Assembly: GCA_946186915.1 (NCBI GenBank)
Contig: CAMHOY010000005.1
Coordinates: 1-64,000, forward strand
Origin: an uncultured Bacteroidales bacterium
GTDB lineage: Bacteria; Bacteroidota; Bacteroidia; Bacteroidales; Paludibacteraceae
Reading direction: 5' to 3'
Length of the DNA: 64,000 nucleotides
Both the position numbers and the translations under genes were made by a program. Positions 32,957 through 41,060 of this stretch are shown here, one piece after another. The notes beneath the pieces are model-generated. The model worked only from the letters and a program-made list of their open reading frames with translations. It made no database searches and was not told the DNA's origin. Position 1 is the first letter of the stretch, and every line of letters starts with the position of its first letter.

Positions 32957-34324
32957 ATGCTTACACTTAAACAGATTTACGACGACAAGGCAAAAGTAAT
33001 TGCCGGTTTACAAAAGAAGCACTTCGCTGGAGCCGTTGAGGCGATAGACGAGGTGCTTCGTCTGGATGGAGAGCGCAAGTCCGCACAGCAAGCCAAAGAT
33101 GCGGCCGCTGCGCAGATGAACCAGATCAGCAAATCCATCGGCGCCCTCATGGCGCAAGGTAAACGCGATGAGGCAGAGACTGCAAAAGCACAGACAGGTG
33201 CACTCAAAGCGCAGATAGCGGAATTCGATGCGAAGATGAGTGAGGCGGAAGAGGCGCAAACCAAACTCCTGCTCACCATCCCCAATGTCCCATATGATAT
33301 CGTGCCGGAAGGTGCGAGCGCGGAAGATAACCTCGCTGTTACCATCGGTAACTGGCCTAACCAGCCGATGATAGATGCCATTACCAAAGACGGCGCTATA
33401 GCGCTGCGTAATTGGGATGGCGAGACGGACGAGAAGATTGCCGCTGAGCGCATCGCGCAAAGTGAGAAACTGCCTCACTGGGAACTCGCGAAGAAATACA
33501 ACCTCATCGACTTCGACCTCGGTGTGAAGATTTCGGGTGCAGGATTCCCGGTATATATCGGTCAGGGTGCCCGTCTGCAACGTGCACTCATCAATTTCTT
33601 CCTCTCGGAAGCCAACAAGGCCGGTTATACGGAGATCATGCCGCCTACGGTGGTCAATACCGCTTCGGGTTACGGAACAGGTCAGCTGCCGGATAAAGAG
33701 GGACAGATGTACCACTGCGAAGTGGATGACCTCTATCTCATTCCGACGGCAGAGGTGCCGGTGACGAATATCTACCGCGACGTCATCATCGACGAGGACA
33801 AACTGCCGATTAAGAACTGTGCTTACACGGAGTGTTTCCGTCGCGAGGCTGGTTCGTACGGCAAGGATGTACGCGGTCTCAACCGCCTGCATGAGTTCTC
33901 AAAGATCGAGATCGTGCGTATTGACACACCGGAACATTCCGATGCTTCGCATAAAGAGATGTTAGAGCACGTGGAAGGGCTGCTCAAGAAGCTCGAACTC
34001 CCGTATCGTATTCTCCGTCTCTCCGGAGGAGATATGTCCTTCACGGCAGCACTCTGCTATGACTTCGAGGTCTATAGCGAGGCGCAACACCGCTGGCTGG
34101 AGGTTTCCTCTACATCGAATTTCGACACCTATCAGGCAAACCGTCTGAAATGTCGTTACCGTCGTGCGGAGGACAAGAAAGTGCAGCTCTGCCACACGCT
34201 GAACGGCTCTGCGTTGGCCCTCCCGCGTATCGTGGCTGCGCTCTTGGAGAACAACCAGTGCGAGGAAGGAATCCGCATCCCGAAGGCCCTGCAACCATTC
34301 TTCGGCGATGACATGATCCGCTGA
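32957..34324 (+). CDS. serS: seryl-tRNA synthetase
   Basis: 455 residues. N-terminal long coiled-coil arm (about residues 30-110, Ala/Gln/Lys rich), then the class II core with TAEVPVTNIYRD, motif 2 FRREAGSYGKDVRGL and motif 3 LNGSALALPRIVAALLE. Charges tRNA-Ser and tRNA-Sec. About 30 residues longer than the usual 424; the extra falls between the arm and the core, and I cannot tie it to a repeat. An intrinsic terminator follows. Confidence 0.96.
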   Translation: MLTLKQIYDDKAKVIAGLQKKHFAGAVEAIDEVLRLDGERKSAQQAKDAAAAQMNQISKSIGALMAQGKRDEAETAKAQTGALKAQIAEFDAKMSEAEEAQTKLLLTIPNVPYDIVPEGASAEDNLAVTIGNWPNQPMIDAITKDGAIALRNWDGETDEKIAAERIAQSEKLPHWELAKKYNLIDFDLGVKISGAGFPVYIGQGARLQRALINFFLSEANKAGYTEIMPPTVVNTASGYGTGQLPDKEGQMYHCEVDDLYLIPTAEVPVTNIYRDVIIDEDKLPIKNCAYTECFRREAGSYGKDVRGLNRLHEFSKIEIVRIDTPEHSDASHKEMLEHVEGLLKKLELPYRILRLSGGDMSFTAALCYDFEVYSEAQHRWLEVSSTSNFDTYQANRLKCRYRRAEDKKVQLCHTLNGSALALPRIVAALLENNQCEEGIRIPKALQPFFGDDMIR

Positions 34325-34345
34325 TTTAGCGTAAAAATGCAAAAA

Positions 34346-34378
34346 AGTGGCATACACTCTTGTGTATGTCATTTTTTT
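34346..34378 (+). terminator. serS terminator
   Basis: Hairpin TGGCATACAC-TCTT-GTGTATGTCA followed by eight T. The -33 element of the next promoter lies in the hairpin's 3' arm. Confidence 0.88.
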
Positions 34379-34390
34379 TGTGTAATTTTG
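34360..34390 (+). promoter_or_regulatory. promoter overlapping the serS terminator
   Basis: TTG at 34360-34362, 20-base spacer, TAATTTTG at 34383-34390. It sets the next start at ATG 34412 rather than 34337. Confidence 0.75.
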
Positions 34391-34411
34391 TGCCCAAAAT
34401 TATACGCCAAT

Positions 34412-34948
34412 ATGAACACCACGTATATTCTGCTGATTATTCTGGTCATTGTAGTAATGATCTTCGGGTTCTGGTTGATCCAGTATTCTTCTTTCCGTAA
34501 TGAAGAGAAAAAACGTCAATGGGAGTTGAAGCGTGAGAGTCAGAAGGCGATCTCGCCGATTCGTTTGCGCGCGTATGAGCGTCTCGCGTTGCTGCTCGAG
34601 CGTACAACGCCCGAACATATGCTTATGGAGTTGAAGACCAACGAACCTACGGCGTTGGTGACATGGTCCGTGCCGCAGTTGCAGCAGTATCTGTTACAGA
34701 CCCTGCGGGCGGAATATGACCATAACCAAAGTCAGCAAGTGTACGTGAGTGCCGAGGTGTGGGATCTTATCATCAACGCGCGCGATCAGATGGCAACATT
34801 CATCATCGCCATGAGTTCCCAGTTGCCCCCTAATGCGGATGCACAACTCTTTGCCACCACGCTCATAAAGGCTTATACATCCAATGGTACCACTCCCGCC
34901 GACAAGGCGATGGAGGAACTGAAGAATGAAGCGAAGACGCTTATGTAA
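34412..34948 (+). CDS. conserved single-span membrane protein (DUF7935-like)
   Basis: 178 residues. One N-terminal membrane span (TYILLIILVIVVMIFGFWLI) and a helical cytoplasmic part with RLRAYERLALLLERTTPEHML near residue 50, a block I associate with an uncharacterised Bacteroidetes family (probably DUF7935). Function unknown. It overlaps the next gene by 23 bases, so the two are co-expressed with the transketolase gene behind them. The start was chosen from the promoter position. Confidence 0.75.
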   Translation: MNTTYILLIILVIVVMIFGFWLIQYSSFRNEEKKRQWELKRESQKAISPIRLRAYERLALLLERTTPEHMLMELKTNEPTALVTWSVPQLQQYLLQTLRAEYDHNQSQQVYVSAEVWDLIINARDQMATFIIAMSSQLPPNADAQLFATTLIKAYTSNGTTPADKAMEELKNEAKTLM

Positions 34949-35645
34949 TATTCTTCTCGCATTGCTGCTCAGCGGGGCGGCTTATGCGCAACAGGCGGTC
35001 GTCCAGACGGCCGACACGGCGGTGTTGCCGGTAGATACGAATGTTGTGGTAGTCGTGGATACGATCGTCACGCAGGAAGATACCGCGGAGTTGACCATCG
35101 AGCGCAAAGAGCGCAAACAGATCTATCAGGGAACGATTGTCAAACTGGACATCCTCTCGCCGCTGCTCATGAGCGGATTGAATGGATGGAAGATACAGCA
35201 CTACGAAGTGGCGGTGAACGTGCGGCTGGCGAACCGATTCTATCCGACGTTTGAGGTCGGTTATTCCGGTGGACAGACGCAACAGGGAGACAGTATATTT
35301 TATAACTCGCATGGCGGCTTCTTTCGCGCGGGCGCAGACATCAACCCGCTCAAGCGTAACCCGGGCTCACCGCACGCGCTGTTAGTGGGTCTGCGAATCG
35401 GAACATGTTTCCAACCGCGCAAGGTAGATTGTTGGGGAGAAATCGTGGCAGGTTGTCAGGTGGAGATTGCTCAAGTGAAGAATACCGCGTTTTATATGGG
35501 GTGGCAGGGACGGTTTAAGATCCTCTTCACCCGCGAGCCGGCAGGACTCACCGCAGCGCAGATGGGACCGATTTACATCCCCGGTTTCGGACATAGAAGT
35601 AATTTGGGATGGGGCGCAAGTTACCACTTAGGATGGAAATTCTGA
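34926..35645 (+). CDS. DUF6048 family exported protein
   Basis: 239 residues. Signal peptide MKRRRLCNILLALLLSGAAYA, then an acidic Thr/Val-rich linker (about 40 residues) and a beta-barrel-like part: KLDILSPLLMSGLNGWKIQ, NRFYPTFEVGYSGG, LLVGLRIGTCFQ and the terminal SNLGWGASYHLGWKF. The end on an aromatic residue and the strand pattern suggest an outer-membrane barrel. Function unknown. It lies 18 bases before tkt. Confidence 0.78.
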   Translation: MKRRRLCNILLALLLSGAAYAQQAVVQTADTAVLPVDTNVVVVVDTIVTQEDTAELTIERKERKQIYQGTIVKLDILSPLLMSGLNGWKIQHYEVAVNVRLANRFYPTFEVGYSGGQTQQGDSIFYNSHGGFFRAGADINPLKRNPGSPHALLVGLRIGTCFQPRKVDCWGEIVAGCQVEIAQVKNTAFYMGWQGRFKILFTREPAGLTAAQMGPIYIPGFGHRSNLGWGASYHLGWKF

Positions 35646-35663
35646 TTTTAAAACCACAATATT

Positions 35664-37673
35664 ATGAATTCAACACAACTTTTGAATCGTGCGGCAGACA
35701 ACATTCGTATCCTCGCCGCGGCAGCAGTAGAAAAAGCAAAGAGTGGTCACCCTGGCGGTGCTATGGGTGGCGCGGACTTCATCAACGTCCTGTTTAGCGA
35801 GTTCTTGGAGTACGATCCGGAGAACCCGGGTTGGGAAACACGTGACCGTTTCTTCCTGGATCCGGGACACATGGCTCCGATGCTCTACGGACAACTCTGC
35901 TTAGCCGGCAAGTTTACCTTAGAGGATCTCAAGAACCTCCGTCAATGGGGATCGGTGACACCCGGACACCCGGAGCGTGAGATAGAGCGAATGATTGAGA
36001 ATACCTCCGGTCCGCTTGGTCAGGGACACACGTTTGCTGTCGGAGCAGCCATCGCGGCGAAATGGTTCAACCAGCGCTATGGCGAGATCCACAACCCGAC
36101 CATCTATGCCTTCATCTCGGATGGCGGTGTCCAGGAAGAGATCTCACAAGGCGCAGGCCGTCTGGCCGGACACCTTGGACTTGACAATTTAGTCATGTTC
36201 TATGACTCTAACACTATCCAACTCTCGACGGGTTGCGGTGAAGTAACATCAGAAGATGTAGCAGCCAAATACAAAGCATGGGGTTGGTATGTACAAGAAA
36301 TCCCGGGCAACGACCCCGACGCGATTCGCGAAGCCATCATCAAAGCGAAAGCAGAGAAAGGCCGTCCTTCTATCATCATCGGTCATACGACCATGGGTAA
36401 GGGATGCGTGACGGCAGAAGGTGCTAACTGGGAAGGTAAATGTTCGACCCACGGTGCGCCGCTGTCCAAAGCCGGTGCGTCCTTTGAGAAGACCATCGAG
36501 CATCTTGGCGGTAACCCCGAAGACCCGTTCCAGATCTTCCCGGAAGTACAGAAACTGTACGAAGATCGTGCCATCGAATTGCGCGAGTTGTGCAACAAGA
36601 AATACGCCGCTTACTATGAGTGGAAAGAGAAGAATCCGGTAGCAGCGAATGAATACGAGACTTTCATGTCCGGCGAGACACCGTGCATCGATTGGAGCCT
36701 GATTGAGCAGAAGGCAGGTGACGCTACGCGTAATGCCAGCGGCAAGGTGCTTGGCTTCTTGGCAGAGAACGTGGGCAACATGATTGTTTCGTCCGCTGAC
36801 CTCTCGAACTCCGACAAGACCGACGGTTTCCTCAAGAAGACCCACGCCTTCAAGAAAGGCGATTTCTCCGGTCAGTTCCTGCAAGCAGGTGTGTCCGAAC
36901 TCACGATGGCTTGTGTGATGATCGGTATGGCGCTCCACGGAGGAATCATCCCTGCCTGCGGTACGTTCTTCGTCTTCAGCGATTACATGAAACCTGCGGT
37001 TCGTATGGCTGCTCTTATGGAACTGCCGGTTAAGTTTATCTGGAGCCACGATGCGTTCCGTGTCGGCGAAGATGGTCCGACGCACGAACCGGTTGAGCAG
37101 GAAGCACAGATCCGCCTCATGGAGAAACTCCATAACCACAGCGGAAAACCGTCGATGCTTGTCCTTCGTCCGGCGGATGCCGAGGAGACCACCCTCGCAT
37201 GGCGTTGCGCTATCGAGAACACCGCTACGCCGACTGCATTGATTTTGAGCCGTCAGGACATAGCCCCTGTTCCCAATGTTAACCTCGAAGGTTTCCGCAA
37301 AGGTGCGTATGTCGTTTCCAAAGACGAGAATCCGCAAGTTGTATTGTTGGCTTCCGGAAGTGAAGTAAGCACGTTGTTAGCAGGCGCAGAGTTGCTCCGC
37401 GCTGAAGGAATCCGCTTGCAGATCGTCAGCGTTCCGTCCGAAGGTCTCTTCCGTGAGCAACCGAAAGAGTATCAGGACGAAGTATTGCCGAAGGGTATCA
37501 AGCGTTTCGGTATGACCGCAGGCCTGCCTTGCACATTGGAAGGTCTTGTAGGCGAGAATGGCGCTATCTGGGGACTCAACTCCTTCGGCTTCTCCGCTCC
37601 TTACAAGGTCCTCGATGAAAAACTCGGCTTCACCGCACAAAATGTTTACGAGCAAGTGAAGAAGTTGCTGTAA
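35664..37673 (+). CDS. tkt: transketolase
   Basis: 669 residues, full length. TPP-binding domain GHTFAVGAAIAAKWFN and AFISDGGVQEEISQG (here ISDGG in place of the more common GDG), Pyr domain with FFVFSDYMKPAVRMAAL, and VGEDGPTHEPVEQ, the classical transketolase signature. Moves two-carbon ketol units in the pentose phosphate pathway. There is no promoter in the 18-base gap, so it depends on the promoter at 34360. It ends at a palindromic terminator (37744). Confidence 0.95.
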   Translation: MNSTQLLNRAADNIRILAAAAVEKAKSGHPGGAMGGADFINVLFSEFLEYDPENPGWETRDRFFLDPGHMAPMLYGQLCLAGKFTLEDLKNLRQWGSVTPGHPEREIERMIENTSGPLGQGHTFAVGAAIAAKWFNQRYGEIHNPTIYAFISDGGVQEEISQGAGRLAGHLGLDNLVMFYDSNTIQLSTGCGEVTSEDVAAKYKAWGWYVQEIPGNDPDAIREAIIKAKAEKGRPSIIIGHTTMGKGCVTAEGANWEGKCSTHGAPLSKAGASFEKTIEHLGGNPEDPFQIFPEVQKLYEDRAIELRELCNKKYAAYYEWKEKNPVAANEYETFMSGETPCIDWSLIEQKAGDATRNASGKVLGFLAENVGNMIVSSADLSNSDKTDGFLKKTHAFKKGDFSGQFLQAGVSELTMACVMIGMALHGGIIPACGTFFVFSDYMKPAVRMAALMELPVKFIWSHDAFRVGEDGPTHEPVEQEAQIRLMEKLHNHSGKPSMLVLRPADAEETTLAWRCAIENTATPTALILSRQDIAPVPNVNLEGFRKGAYVVSKDENPQVVLLASGSEVSTLLAGAELLRAEGIRLQIVSVPSEGLFREQPKEYQDEVLPKGIKRFGMTAGLPCTLEGLVGENGAIWGLNSFGFSAPYKVLDEKLGFTAQNVYEQVKKLL

Positions 37674-37743
37674 TAGGAATGAGTCGGTAACAAATTGTTA
37701 CCAACCGTATAAGTACCGAACAAGTTCAGGATAAATAGATTAC

Positions 37744-37777
37744 AAAGGCAAGTGGCAGAAATGTCACTTGCTTTTGG
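37744..37777. terminator. palindromic terminator after tkt
   Basis: AAAGGCAAGTGGCA and TGTCACTTGCTTTT arms, then a T/G-rich tract. Closely similar in sequence to the hairpin at 40383. A second small hairpin (GGTAAC-AAATT-GTTACC) is at 37686-37702. Confidence 0.75.
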
Positions 37778-37855
37778 TTTGGAAGGTTAATAATCGAAGA
37801 GAGAGAACAAAAAAGAGAGAATTGCATCCTATTTGGCAAAAAAGTCCCCGAACCC

Positions 37856-37886
37856 TTGCATATGTCAGAAAAAAGCAGTACCTTTG
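37856..37886 (+). promoter_or_regulatory. promoter of the KilA-N patch
   Basis: TTG at 37856-37858, 20-base spacer, TACCTTTG at 37879-37886, 20 bases before ATG 37907. Confidence 0.8.
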
Positions 37887-37906
37887 CAGCCGAAAGTTGC
37901 AAAGAC

Positions 37907-38215
37907 ATGAACGAGAAACGGTTAATTGACATATTTGATAGTATCCGCGATGGCGGTTTCTCGGCTCATACACTCCAACTGATAGACAACTATACCAACG
38001 ATATACTTTATGGAAGAGCAAACATTCATCGATTTAATCTACAAGAGCATGCAGGACTCTGCACAGCAGGTGCGCCGCTCATTGGGGCGTACACCGTCTG
38101 TTGCTACGCGCGAGCAAGCTTTGAACCAAGTCGCTTTTCTTCTGAAGGCCAAACAAGCAGCCCAAGTAACTGGGAAAGAAGAAAAAGATATAAAAATATA
38201 ACAAACATAGAATAA
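37907..38215 (+). CDS. small unknown protein, first ORF of the KilA-N patch
   Basis: 102 residues from the first ATG after the promoter. The first 45 residues (MNEKRLIDIFDSIRDGGFSA...LYGRANIHRFN) look like ordinary protein. The rest (GLCTAGAPLIGAYTVCCYARA, then Ser/Arg-rich) is less typical. The stop overlaps the KilA-N start (TAATG), which favours translation to the end. A second ORF in another frame (38010-38201) covers the same DNA. Either could be the real one, or a frameshift may have joined two genes. No family recognised. Confidence 0.45.
   Translation: MNEKRLIDIFDSIRDGGFSAHTLQLIDNYTNDILYGRANIHRFNLQEHAGLCTAGAPLIGAYTVCCYARASFEPSRFSSEGQTSSPSNWERRKRYKNITNIE
38010..38201 (+). CDS. small unknown ORF overlapping 37907-38215
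   Basis: 63 residues, entirely inside the previous ORF but in a different frame. Composition is like a real small helical protein (MEEQTFIDLIYKSMQDSAQQ, then QALNQVAFLLKAKQAAQV). No family recognised. It ends 13 bases before the KilA-N start. Confidence 0.4.
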   Translation: MEEQTFIDLIYKSMQDSAQQVRRSLGRTPSVATREQALNQVAFLLKAKQAAQVTGKEEKDIKI

Positions 38216-39021
38216 TGGCGAATAAACTAAACGTTCAAGGAACAGAAGTTTCTGTCATATCAATCCACGAGGAAGATTATATCTGTCTAACAGATATGAT
38301 GAAGATTAAGGAAGGCGATTTCTTCTTTCATAATTGGCTGCGCAATCGTAATACTGTAGAGTTCCTTGGTATATGGGAAAAGGTGCATAATCCCAATTTT
38401 AATTCTGTCGAATTCGACATAATAAAAAGTCAGGCAGGTCTTCATAGTTTTCGTTTGAGTGCAAAAGAATGGATGGAGAAGACAGGGGCTATCGGTATCA
38501 TTGCCAGAACAGGACGTTATGGTGGAACTTACGCTCACAAAGATATCGCTTTTGAGTTTGCAATGTGGATTAGTCCTGAATTTAAGGTGTACTTAATCAA
38601 GGATTATCAGCAACTCAAAGAGGAAGAACAAAAGGCTCTTGGTTGGTCGGCAAAGCGTGAATTGGCAAAGATCAATTATCATATCCATACGGACGCGATT
38701 AAGGAACACCTTATTCCGCATGAGATTGACCCTTATCATCGTTCGCTAATTTATGCAAACGAAGCAGATGTGCTCAATGTTGCATTGTTTGGGATGACAG
38801 CGAAAGAATGGCGTGACGCTCATCCTGAAGATAAAGGCAACATCCGCGACTACGCAACGATTAACCAATTGATTTGCTTGAGTAACATGGAGAACCTCAA
38901 TGCGGTCTTTATCAACGAAGGTCTGCCGCAAGGCGAACGTCTCCAGAAACTTAATCAAATAGCAATCCAACAAATGACCGTGCTGGAGAACGTAGAAAGT
39001 AAGCATATATTGAAACAATAA
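38215..39021 (+). CDS. KilA-N domain protein
   Basis: 268 residues. The KilA-N DNA-binding domain occupies about residues 1-130: DYICLTDMMKIKEGDFFFHN, NRNTVEFLGIWEKVHNP, WMEKTGAIGIIARTGRYGG and HKDIAFEFAMWISPEFKVYL. The C-terminal part (EIDPYHRSLIYANEADVLNV, ATINQLICLSNMENLNAVFI) is the extension usual in bacterial chromosomal members. Such proteins are common on phages and accessory islands, and their function is mostly unknown. Composition is more AT-rich than the core genes. No integrase or other phage gene lies nearby. Confidence 0.88.
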   Translation: MANKLNVQGTEVSVISIHEEDYICLTDMMKIKEGDFFFHNWLRNRNTVEFLGIWEKVHNPNFNSVEFDIIKSQAGLHSFRLSAKEWMEKTGAIGIIARTGRYGGTYAHKDIAFEFAMWISPEFKVYLIKDYQQLKEEEQKALGWSAKRELAKINYHIHTDAIKEHLIPHEIDPYHRSLIYANEADVLNVALFGMTAKEWRDAHPEDKGNIRDYATINQLICLSNMENLNAVFINEGLPQGERLQKLNQIAIQQMTVLENVESKHILKQ

Positions 39022-39372
39022 AATAATCGTCACTCACTGACGTTAAACAGGAACCCAGGTCTGACCTCACCGACAGCGTAAAAAAAGCGGTGAGAAATAT
39101 TGAAATAAAAAGCGCGAAGCGTCGCGCGATAACATATTATAAAATAGCATTTGCTTTATTAGGATTCTTTCAAACTTGGACACTTTGAAAAAATAACACA
39201 TCCGAAATAATGCGAATGTTCGCACCATGAGTGTGAACTTTCTGCATGTATTGGAGTGTTATGGGAGTCCAAGCCCGAAAGAACCAATTAGCGAAAGTTC
39301 GCACTTTTTGTGTATAATTAACCATAACAATTTAAAACCGATGCTCGATGGGATAAGCGAGCAACTAATTAA
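39022..39372. other. AT-rich gap between KilA-N and lipoprotein genes
   Basis: No ORF of note. Visible: a CTCACCG/CGGTGAG hairpin at about 39066-39094, a GCGCG-AAGCGT-CGCGC stem at about 39110, and a GCTCG/CGAGC stem just before the lipoprotein start. A weak promoter-like TGTATAATT is near 39311. No clear TAnnTTTG element. Confidence 0.4.
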
Positions 39373-40365
39373 ATGAAAATAAAATATTTATTGGGAGCTG
39401 CACTATGTTGCATCGTAATGGGTGCTTGTCAAAGTAATGACCCAGATAAAAACACAGGCAATGGTACCCAAACAAACTCACAGATTCCTGAAGGATTGAA
39501 TGATTTCGTAAAAGGAATAGGAAACGTTGTTGATACCAAAACTTTAGAGAATGGTTCAATCATTATGACAGATGACAAAGGAAACACCATTACTAAAGAT
39601 AAAGATGGCAATATTACTATTGTCACCAAAGAAGGTGAGACCATTCTCATTGACAATTCTATCAAAGAAGATCCTTCGGCAGCAAAAGATAAATGGTATA
39701 ATTCTACATGGCGTAATAATAACAATCATCCCGTTTCTCCCGAAATGTATGAAGCTATTCCTGAATTCATTTCTCGTATACAGACGTTAGGATTCCATGT
39801 AGAACAAAAGGAAAATCCGAAAGATACAACTATTATTGAGCAAGAAAATGAGAACAATTATATCATACATTTCCGTAATACGACCGCATCTTTGCAACAG
39901 ATTGATACGGTGCGAGAATATACTTATACGCGCAGAATACAATATCTACAAATAACTTTATTTCCGGAAGAAATAGGAAACGAAGAGCATCGTTACGAAT
40001 TAGTCATAGAAAATAATCATGCAGTACTCTACGAGAAATACTATTACTACGACAATTCAACTGAAACTTATGTGTTAGATGGTGAGTGGATCATTGATAG
40101 CATGGATCGATATTGGCTAAACGATGATAATTCGTTCACTTTCTACCAAGGAACTACCACTTTGAACCCAACAGAAAGAATCGTTTCTACAAATAATCAA
40201 ACGACATACTTTAACTATCGCCGTTTGAGTGAGACGCAAATAGCCGCAAGTAACAATTCTGTATCATATATAATAAATGAAAGAACTGATCAAGGTACTC
40301 CAAAATTGGAAGTAAATGATTTACAGGGAAATAAACTGATATCATTAGAATTGGTTTCATTATAA
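39373..40365 (+). CDS. putative lipoprotein of unknown function
   Basis: 330 residues. A lipoprotein signal peptide, MKIKYLLGAALCCIVMGACQ, with the lipid-modified Cys at about residue 19 followed by a flexible Asn/Asp/Thr-rich linker. A repeat-like hairpin segment follows: GSIIMTDDKGNTITKDKDGN, ITIVTKEGETILI. The rest is beta-rich with many Tyr and Asn. No family recognised. Strongly AT-rich, unlike neighbours such as leuS, so probably acquired. It ends at a palindromic terminator. Confidence 0.75.
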   Translation: MKIKYLLGAALCCIVMGACQSNDPDKNTGNGTQTNSQIPEGLNDFVKGIGNVVDTKTLENGSIIMTDDKGNTITKDKDGNITIVTKEGETILIDNSIKEDPSAAKDKWYNSTWRNNNNHPVSPEMYEAIPEFISRIQTLGFHVEQKENPKDTTIIEQENENNYIIHFRNTTASLQQIDTVREYTYTRRIQYLQITLFPEEIGNEEHRYELVIENNHAVLYEKYYYYDNSTETYVLDGEWIIDSMDRYWLNDDNSFTFYQGTTTLNPTERIVSTNNQTTYFNYRRLSETQIAASNNSVSYIINERTDQGTPKLEVNDLQGNKLISLELVSL

Positions 40366-40382
40366 AATGGTTCAAATATATG

Positions 40383-40415
40383 CAAAAGCAGGTGGTCAAA
40401 ATGATCACCTGCTTT
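40383..40415. terminator. palindromic terminator after the lipoprotein gene
   Basis: AAAAGCAGGTGGTCA and TGATCACCTGCTTTT arms around AAA. Sister of the tkt terminator at 37744; both bracket the AT-rich patch. Confidence 0.8.
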
Positions 40416-40523
40416 TGGTATAAGGATTCCCAGCAATCAAGTCCTTTCCATTTAGTCGACAGTCTCGGGATAATCGTGGACGTGACCGTAGGATGACTAT
40501 ACCACAAGTCACGAAAAAAAGTA

Positions 40524-40633
40524 AAAAGTCAAAAGTATGCGATTTCCTAAAAACATAGACATCATGCTAACGCAGTGAGATAAGAATCTGTGAAGTCGTG
40601 AATGGAAATAAAAATTCAATACTTTTGACTTTT
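40524..40633. repeat. 110-base segment with 15-base inverted ends
   Basis: AAAAGTCAAAAGTAT at 40524-40538 is the exact reverse complement of 40619-40633. The inside has no ORF. It could be a small MITE-like element or two inverted word islands. Confidence 0.45.
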
Positions 40634-40689
40634 AACCTCTTTCTTAATAATCGTGCATTTTTCGGGGCAAAATGATAGGCGACGACTTA

Positions 40690-40766
40690 AGGATGGTATA
40701 GGGATGGTATCAGGATGGTATCGGGATGGTGTCGGGATGGTGTCGGGATGGTATCGGGATAAGTCC
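40690..40766. repeat. tandem array, 11-base unit GGGATGGTATC
   Basis: Six consecutive 11-base units (variants aggatggtata, gggatggtatc, gggatggtgtc) and a decayed seventh. Intergenic. Confidence 0.9.
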
Positions 40767-40775
40767 GAAAGTCTC

Positions 40776-40825
40776 GCACTTATAACGCACTTATGACGCA
40801 CTTATCACGCACTTATCACGCACTA
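40776..40825. repeat. tandem array, 11-base unit GCACTTATCAC
   Basis: Four units (gcacttataac, gcacttatgac, then gcacttatcac twice) and a decayed fifth. It lies 10 bases after the previous array and has the same period but a different unit. Confidence 0.9.
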
Positions 40826-40974
40826 TTTTTTGCATGTTAACACATTAGTATTATATACATAGTATATAATACATACAAGCAGCCTTTTTTCAAGAATAAA
40901 GAAACAAAATATATTACATTTATCAATTTCTCGCGCTTCATGAAATGTAATTTTGTATAAATTTATACAAATTC

Positions 40975-41005
40975 TTGCGTATGTCAAAAAAAAGTAGTAC
41001 CTTTG
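40975..41005 (+). promoter_or_regulatory. promoter of leuS
   Basis: TTG at 40975-40977, 20-base spacer, TACCTTTG at 40998-41005. Sets the start at ATG 41061. Confidence 0.82.
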
Positions 41006-41060
41006 CGGTCGCAAAGGTTTGGACCTATGCGAATTGAACAACAAGACAAATAATAGTTTT

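Noticed and set aside
37907..39021. Toxin-antitoxin module
   Set aside because: The small ORFs lack any toxin or antitoxin motif, and KilA-N is not a TA component by itself.
40690..40825. CRISPR-like array
   Set aside because: Units are 11 bases, directly adjacent, with no spacers and no cas genes.
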